Assembly (NCBI RefSeq): GCF_964340395.1 | Contig: NC_135549.1 | Location: 29,274,095 to 29,338,094, forward strand | Direction: 5' to 3' | DNA: 64,000 nucleotides | Source of the DNA: Glandiceps talaboti | Lineage: Eukaryota; Hemichordata; Enteropneusta; Spengelidae | Shown here: piece after piece, positions 60,601-64,000 of the stretch | Layout of the letters: every line of letters starts with the position of its first letter | Position numbering within the stretch: position 1 is the first letter of the stretch | Made by a program: the position numbers and the translations under genes | Notes under the pieces: model-generated | Databases searched by the model: none | What the model was told of the DNA's origin: nothing | What the model saw: the letters and a program-made list of their open reading frames with translations, nothing else

Positions 60601-62328
60601 GTCTATTTTCCAGTACCCTTCGTCTATTGCTAAACAGTTTCCCTATTATAAATCACAAAAATCAAGAACTGTCACAAACCTTTCTTTGCCTGAGATTCAG
60701 CAATATTAAACAACAGATTCAATAAACCTTGGTTGTCATCTGTTCTTTGGTTCCCCATGGTGATGGTCTCATCAAAGTTGTCTTCCATCTGTATGTGTGG
60801 TCTGGATGGTGTTGCTGATAAAGTATGCTGAAGTTCCAAATCAGACGTCATTTGCAGGAAACTGTCATTCAATGTATTGGCTCTTCTCTCTGTTTCAACC
60901 ATGGCTATTGAGAAGGCAAAAGTCAGATCCCACATGACAGCATGTCTTGGCCATTGTTTCTCTAACATTTCAATACATGTACGAATCAAAATGTTTTTTA
61001 AAAAATATCTATTGTTTTCGCTATCTTTCTTAAATCTATCTCGTGTAGGTTTATGTATATTATTTTCCAATATTTTTCTTCATGTGGCCAAAAAACAAAC
61101 ATGTGACAAACAAATTTTGTTATAACTCATACATGTATTGACCATAAACCCTCTACTGTTGGTGGAGGGTCTTTGATCAATGGAGGGTCTATTGTCTGAT
61201 AGCAGCATTTATATCTTGTAAGAAGGTCCTACATCACTCATACTTTCCTTGCCTGAATTAAGAAATACATTTGGGAAATAATATATAATTACAATTTTAA
61301 CAAATTTCATATCAATGACCAAATCACTCAACTAATGAACTTCAAACTCTAAGTTTGTGTTTATCTTTGGTTTTCTTTATTAAATATGTTGGTTGAATGG
61401 TTCAACTATAACGACACGAAGGGTGTATTTTTCGCTGCATCAATGCAATGTACTCTGGCATGAGAGAATGGAAGGGGGCACTGTACAATATCTTACCCAC
61501 AACTCTCTCTGATTGGTACAAATGTATGCTTGGAGGTTCCTAATTTTATAACTTTTTCAATAATCCATACTTTTCAACATTTTAATTAAGTAATTAAGTT
61601 TAATTAATATGTAGCAAAAGAACGCTGAGGAATCAAAAATAAAGTTCTAAATTTTGTATAAAAATGAACTAACAACTAAATTAAGCATGTGCTGTGAATA
61701 AAACACTTTTCACTGTCAAAGTGTTAATAACTTGGGTAGTCAGTATGTATGATGAGTTTTAGTATGTAAATTTCTTTTGTCATACCTATTCAAATAAATC
61801 TATATCTTTGGCAAAGTCATAACAGGTGCATATATTTTCCATAGTTTTGTTGCAAATATTCTGCATGTCTTTCAAGAAAATCTGCTGACAAATTCCTAAA
61901 ATTGCTGCTCCTTCTACAATAAATCACTGATACCAGAACCGATGAAAATGGGTATTCAGAAACTCATCAGTGGCAATTCTATGCTTGCCAAATGGAGAAA
62001 ATGTTTTTACAAATACCCTATACACTGGTGAGATTTGTCTGACTTCAAGGAGATGATGTCCAACACTACAAATCAAAAAGAGTTGTGGGTAAAATGTTGT
62101 ACAGTGGGGGGGGGGGGGGGGGGAATCCTCAGTGTCTTACAAAAAGTTACATGTGATGTACTCATAATTACCTTGAATACTGTCTGTCAATCTGTGAGCT
62201 GCTTGTAGGGTGGCCTTCCTACGTTTTCTCTCAATCCAATACCATTGTACTTGAGATGCTGATGCCAAGACCACCACACCTACTGCAGCCCCAACACAAA
62301 ACGTTGTCCATGCTCCTATTCTGTCCAT
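51525..62328 (-). CDS. Membrane-anchored ZZ zinc finger / EF-hand protein gene (10 exons resolved, 3' end missing)
   Basis: Spliced gene model, minus strand: 62328-62172, 60904-60680, 60262-60192, 59619-59475, 58890-58825, 58066-57924, 57134-57038, 56229-56096, 55239-55115, 51623-51525. Every intron begins GT and ends AG, and phases (1,1,0,1,1,0,1,0,2,2) join without a stop, giving 1262 nt or 420 codons plus 2 nt. Domain order: membrane segment about residues 7-25, linker, ZZ finger 132-174, EF-hand loops at 272-283, 308-319 and starting at 415. By family knowledge this is a Ca2+-responsive protein whose ZZ finger binds a protein partner; the basic flank after the membrane segment suggests a cytosolic C-terminal part (inference). 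I recall similar ZZ plus EF-hand architectures in fungi and invertebrates but give no gene symbol. The model stops inside EF-hand 3, so the last exon or exons are missing. Confidence 0.9.
51759..51923. repeat. Foldback with 37-bp arms in intron 9
   Basis: Arms at 51759-51795 and 51887-51923 differ at two of 37 positions (GAGAATTTGGGATAATTGTC and so on), with a 91-bp spacer. A further partial copy 'cgacttcagacaaaaac' follows at about 51926. It lies in the intron between exons 9 and 10, about 140 bp upstream of the exon 10 acceptor in the gene's direction. Confidence 0.85.
52655..52790. repeat. Tandem duplication, about 65 bp
   Basis: 'actgtaaagaccaaata…ccttgtcaacttgagctg(a/g)gcaaattac' twice, in intron 9. 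Confidence 0.85.
53551..54960. repeat. 73-bp satellite array, about 19 copies
   Basis: Near-identical 73-bp units with the core CAAGTTTTATCAGATTCCCC, then ATGTTACC and AAAATTATGGTACAAG. The first two or three units are more diverged; the last 15 or so are almost identical, differing at a few fixed positions (tatcc/tacac, cagag/caggg/ctggg), which suggests higher-order units. The array lies in the intron between exons 9 and 10. The open frames reading through it are a by-product of the repeat. Diverged single units occur elsewhere in the window (see findings). Confidence 0.97.
55115..55239 (-). CDS. Exon 9: Gly/Pro-rich linker
   Basis: A 125-nt exon with acceptor CTACTCATTGTAG and donor GGAAG before GTAAGT. 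Residues 347-387 run MSNFDDSQGKPVSSLFSAPI and end FPGNPGG. It is low in hydrophobic residues and probably disordered, separating EF-hand 2 from EF-hand 3. Phase 0 at the start and 2 at the end agree with exons 8 and 10. No domain is recognised. Confidence 0.85.
56096..56229 (-). CDS. Exon 8: EF-hand 2 (loop with altered ligands)
   Basis: A 134-nt exon with acceptor ACATTTTTCAG and donor ATG before GTAAGT. Residues 302-346, beginning YAFNGYDLDGVGAISRDNLR. The loop 308-319 (DLDGVGAISRDN) keeps Asp at positions 1 and 3 but has Val at 5 and Asn at 12, where Asp/Asn and Glu are usual. Ca2+ affinity of this hand is therefore doubtful. The exiting helix MFKSYFYITIELVRDVVKAC is followed by EEEM. Confidence 0.93.
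57038..57134 (-). CDS. Exon 7: EF-hand 1 (canonical loop)
   Basis: A 97-nt exon with acceptor GTCCATATTTCAG and consensus donor GTAAGTAC. Residues 270-301. The loop DKNEDAHIDFDE (272-283) has ligands Asp272, Asn274, Asp276, a backbone contact at His278, Asp280 and the bidentate Glu283. It is therefore predicted to bind Ca2+. The exiting helix is MVKGLSVLVKGNHREKVE. Confidence 0.93.
57444..57800. mobile_element. Family B element in intron 6, opposite orientation
   Basis: A 357-bp element between TTAA at 57440-57443 and TTAA at 57801-57804. Its reverse complement matches the copy at 22005 (cagacaacc, ttcactgaaaattgtt, gtacccacaggtgg, cagggtgtcc). It sits between exons 6 and 7 of the ZZ/EF-hand gene. 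Confidence 0.8.
57924..58066 (-). CDS. Exon 6: helical region before EF-hand 1
   Basis: A 143-nt exon with acceptor TTTCATTTCACAG and donor TTTAAG before GTAAAC. It encodes residues 222-269, starting FDQFEIEALHEQYKSLCTSK. The continuation contains GISREVYDMCLGPLG and ends LVLDRLFK, which forms the entering helix of the EF-hand whose loop starts in exon 7. The pattern resembles the N-terminal half of calcineurin B or recoverin-like EF-hand pairs, where an 'x-I-x-x-x-x-(F/Y)' strand pairs with the next loop. Confidence 0.9.
58286..58555. mobile_element. Family A element, 5' half, in intron 5
   Basis: Very close match to the left half and centre of the copy at 25798 (aggaaatagagacattttcata, gttctggagagtcatttca, acatcaagttgatcttgtgcc, tgggagtcagcagaa). 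The right terminal repeat is missing. It lies between exons 5 and 6 of the ZZ/EF-hand gene. Confidence 0.8.
58600..58705 (-). mobile_element. Family D dispersed repeat, partial, in intron 5
   Basis: The reverse complement contains GTGGTAGCATACACAAACTA, GTACCTTTGTGATGTAGAT and ACAATCACACTGTAATCAAG, matching the core of the other Family D copies. It lies directly beside the Family A fragment at 58286-58555. Confidence 0.65.
58825..58890 (-). CDS. Exon 5: short linker exon
   Basis: A 66-nt exon with a strong acceptor (TTTTCTGTTTGCAG) and a consensus donor (GTAAGA). It encodes residues 200-221, GKEETVRGLTWDQIAKLKSQ then TY. It joins exon 4 and exon 6 in phase (1 and 1) and links the ZZ finger to the EF-hand region. 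The W-D-x-I motif suggests a short helix. Confidence 0.88.
59101..59550 (-). repeat. Five 90-bp tandem units made from the 3' end of exon 4 plus its splice donor
   Basis: Units start at 59101, 59191, 59281, 59371 and 59461. The last one (59461-59550) contains the end of functional exon 4. Each unit carries about 75 nt of coding sequence (KIRIPVPPLANPRNPLFKP and variants), the 5' splice site and about 15 nt of intron. The donors are GTTAGT in three units, GC at the 59191 unit and GTTAAT at the 59101 unit. The 59281 unit has an in-frame TAA. Reading past the true donor meets TAG at once. The copies lie in the intron after exon 4. Confidence 0.95.
59475..59619 (-). CDS. Exon 4: second half of ZZ zinc finger and proline-rich tail
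   Basis: The acceptor is TTGGTTCACAG and the donor CCCAG before GTTAGT. It encodes residues 152-199, starting CANCVDFDLCERCEARDCHN. It supplies Cys152, Cys155, Cys161, Cys164 and the pair His170/His174, completing the C-C-C-C-C-C-H-H zinc set. Then follows the stretch KIRIPVPPLANPRNPLFKP, conserved-looking in this family. The last 75 nt plus the donor are copied four times downstream in the intron (see the repeat at 59101-59550), so this donor must compete with copies of itself. Confidence 0.93.
59806..59986. mobile_element. Family F TIR element, inverted copy in intron 3
   Basis: Starts 'ttgtcttgttgctagacattc' and ends 'caaggtctagcagctaaactaag', the opposite orientation to 48487-48641. It shares 'gttgttttattgtattggaagaacaccc', which matches the complement of the copy at 48487. 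It lies between exons 3 and 4 of the ZZ/EF-hand gene. The CTCAGACCACT hairpin follows at 60047. Confidence 0.7.
60047..60073. repeat. CTCAGACCACT hairpin in intron 3
   Basis: CTCAGACCACT TCTTTT AGTGGTCTGA: same stem as at 48321, with a 6-nt loop. It lies 61 bp beyond the Family F element at 59806-59986. Confidence 0.85.
60192..60262 (-). CDS. Exon 3: first half of ZZ zinc finger
   Basis: A 71-nt exon with acceptor ATTTGCAG and donor TACAAG before GTATAG. It encodes residues 128-151, EGYVHRGITCNNC followed by STSPICGVRYK. This is the classic start of a ZZ finger: H-x-G-x2-C-x2-C and then PI.G.RY. The first two zinc ligands are Cys137 and Cys140. It was found only by looking for the missing half of the ZZ motif between exons 2 and 4; phases 1 and 0 match both neighbours exactly. 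Confidence 0.92.
60680..60904 (-). CDS. Exon 2: linker (residues 53-127)
   Basis: The acceptor is TTGCCTTCTCAATAG and the donor AAAG before GTTTGTG. It encodes a charged, Thr/Asp-rich linker beginning AMVETERRANTLNDSFLQM and ending LLNLLFNIAESQAKK. The amphipathic LLNLLFNIAESQAKK stretch runs straight into the ZZ finger of exon 3, where fungal and animal relatives as I remember them also have a similar helix. The phase (1 to 1) fits its neighbours. The frame is open further upstream, to about 61070, but that part has no join compatible with exon 1. Confidence 0.85.
61052..61125. mobile_element. Family C element, terminal fragment in intron 1
   Basis: 'tattattttccaatatttttcttcatgtggcc…' matches the outer end of the Family C foldback for about 35 bp, then diverges. 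A solo end or a decayed copy, lying between exons 1 and 2 of the ZZ/EF-hand gene. Confidence 0.5.
62172..62328 (-). CDS. Exon 1: start codon and membrane anchor
   Basis: The ATG at 62328 has a good context (A at -3, G at +4) and begins MDRIGAW. It is followed by a roughly 19-residue Gly/Ala/Val-rich hydrophobic stretch (residues 7-25) and the basic patch ERKRRK at 33-38. This is the pattern of a signal anchor, with the basic side expected in the cytosol. The exon ends CAAG before GTAATT, phase 1. The frame is open upstream for about 12 codons with no other ATG, so an upstream exon joined at the AG near 62348 cannot be excluded. The ATG was chosen because it puts the anchor right at the N-terminus. 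Confidence 0.8.
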
Positions 62329-62372
62329 GATTGGTCCAGTAGCTACGTCATATGAAGATCGCACACAATAAA

Positions 62373-63140
62373 GGCAATGTTATAACTTATATTATATAAA
62401 AGTACATCTATTAGTAGACAGGTATATGTACATGTGTGTTAACATGATGGAATCAAACTCTTTACAAGTACATCACCATGATATATGCATCTTTTTTTGA
62501 TTACTTTACGACAAAGAAATGACTGAAAATGGGTGAGAAAAATGGAGGAAAGATAGAACCATTGGAGCCACCAATTAACAATGTCACGATTGTTGTTTTG
62601 GAAAAGACAGATTGTCTTTATGATATTTATGACATTGATTACCTAATGACATTTGGTTCTTCCTTCTATTGTGATCTATATTGAAACTTTACAATGCTTT
62701 CAATGAATACTACTACTAGCCAAGGTTTTACGCTGACAGAGATACTCCTACTTAAAGTTAGGAAATCATTTTGAAAACTGAACACTGATACGTATACAAA
62801 TGTATATTAGTGAATGCTAATAATACTTCAAACGTCACTGACATGCATTGTCTATATAGTCCTGCTTACAGGCACAGTAACTTGAGTACGGGGCAAGATC
62901 AATACATCAATGTAGGATAGAAAAACTAAATTATTTTACGGGGGCATACAAGATCTCATCCTACAAGTACTTTTATAATTATTATTATATATGGATCTGT
63001 TTGTACCCTTTAGTATGACTGTATGAATATTTCTTTTCAAAAATGTCAAATTCAGAAATAGAAGCATTTTTGCTATATAGTAAATGCATGGCAATAAATA
63101 AAGTAAAGTGCCAATAAAAGAGCTGCTTTTTCCTCACTGA
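62373..63140. promoter_or_regulatory. Upstream flank of the ZZ/EF-hand gene
   Basis: This 770-bp segment lies between exon 1 and the tandem array at 63141, so it should hold the promoter if exon 1 is really first. I see no TATA box or CpG cluster at a persuasive place; the DNA is AT-rich with ATTATTATTATA near 62980. Confidence 0.3.
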
Positions 63141-64000
63141 TACTGGCTTGGTATCCATAGCACTACATACTACTACATGTATATACTGGCTTTGTATTCA
63201 TAGCACTACATACTACTACACACTGCCATACTGGCTTTGTATTCATAGCACTACATACAAATGTACTAGTACATACTGACTTTGTATTCATAGCACTACA
63301 TACTACTACATACTAACTTTGTATTCATAGCACTACATACTAACTGGCTTTGTATTCATAGCACTACATACTAGTACATACTGGCTTTGTATTCATAGCA
63401 CTACATACTACTACATACTGGTTTTATATTCATAGCACTACATACTACGTACTGGCTTTGTATTCATAGCACTACATACTACTACATACTGACTTTGTAT
63501 TCATAGCACTACATACTACTACATACTGGCTTTGTATTCATAGCACTACATACTACTACATACTGTCTTTGTATTCATAGCACTACATACTGCTACGGCC
63601 ATGGCTTTGTATTCATAGCACTACATACTGCTACATACTGGTTTTATATTCATAGCACTACATACTACATACTGGCGTTGTATTCATAGCACTACATACT
63701 ACTACATACTGGCTTTGTATTCATAGCACTACATACTACTACATACTGACTTTGTATTCATAGCACTACATACTACTACATACTGGCTTTGTATTCATAG
63801 CACTACATACTACTACATACTGGCTTTGTATTCATAGCACTACATACTACTACATACTGGCTTTGTATTCATAGTACTACATACTACTACATACTGGCTT
63901 TGTATTCATAGCACTACATATACTACTACATACTGGCTTTGTATTCATAGCACACTACATACTACTACATACTGGCTTTGTGTTCATAGCACTACATACT
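63141..64000. repeat. 34-37 bp tandem array running off the window end
   Basis: More than 20 copies of a unit containing GGCTTTGTATTCATAGCACT followed by ACATACTACTACATACT. Unit length varies because of gain or loss of TAC triplets. It starts about 810 bp upstream of the start codon of the membrane/ZZ/EF-hand gene, in what should be its promoter-side flank. The array continues past the window edge, so its full length is unknown. Confidence 0.97.

Noticed and set aside
1-64000. CRISPR-like arrays among the tandem repeats
   Set aside because: Repeats are contiguous without unique spacers, and the genome is clearly animal.

Overview
This is a 64-kb piece of an AT-rich, intron-containing animal nuclear genome. 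The long intergenic and intronic stretches, GT-AG introns, many short inverted-repeat elements, a tRNA-derived SINE with an ATT-rich tail, abundant TACATGTA palindromes and many microsatellites point to a marine invertebrate. I cannot fix the phylum from the sequence alone. There are no prokaryotic operons, rRNA genes, CRISPR arrays or recognisable viral genes.

The one gene I can support firmly lies on the minus strand between about 62.3 and 51.5 kb. I assembled it by joining ten exons whose splice sites and phases all agree. It encodes at least 420 residues: an N-terminal membrane anchor with a basic flank, a complete ZZ-type zinc finger (six Cys and two His), and three EF-hand regions. The 3' end was not found; one short exon-like segment at 46.3 kb is a weak candidate. 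The last 75 coding bases of the ZZ exon, with its 5' splice site, have been tandemly copied four times into the following intron (59.10-59.55 kb, 90-bp units).

Layout. 1-46 kb: no convincing exon, but an octamer-rich cluster (0.8-1.1 kb), AGGTCA-bearing tandem repeats (4.3-4.8 kb), several inverted-repeat transposon families, a 29-32 bp minisatellite (28.0-28.6 kb), a TIR element (34.55-34.97 kb), a CpG-containing region with a possible promoter and a 180-bp palindrome (36.7-37.6 kb), a SINE (40.5-40.9 kb) and a head-to-tail dimer of a dispersed element (44.1-44.8 kb). 46.9-49.3 kb: a CpG-richer island with a 155-bp TIR element bounded by a 9-bp direct repeat, plus related hairpins. 49.3-62.4 kb: the membrane/ZZ/EF-hand gene, with a 73-bp satellite array (about 19 copies) in its last resolved intron. 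63.1-64 kb: a 34-37 bp tandem array upstream of the gene, running off the window.

The strongest non-genic theme is a set of non-autonomous inverted-repeat elements. At least two families sit between TTAA tetranucleotides, as piggyBac-type elements do. No transposase gene is visible, so they must have been moved by an enzyme encoded elsewhere.
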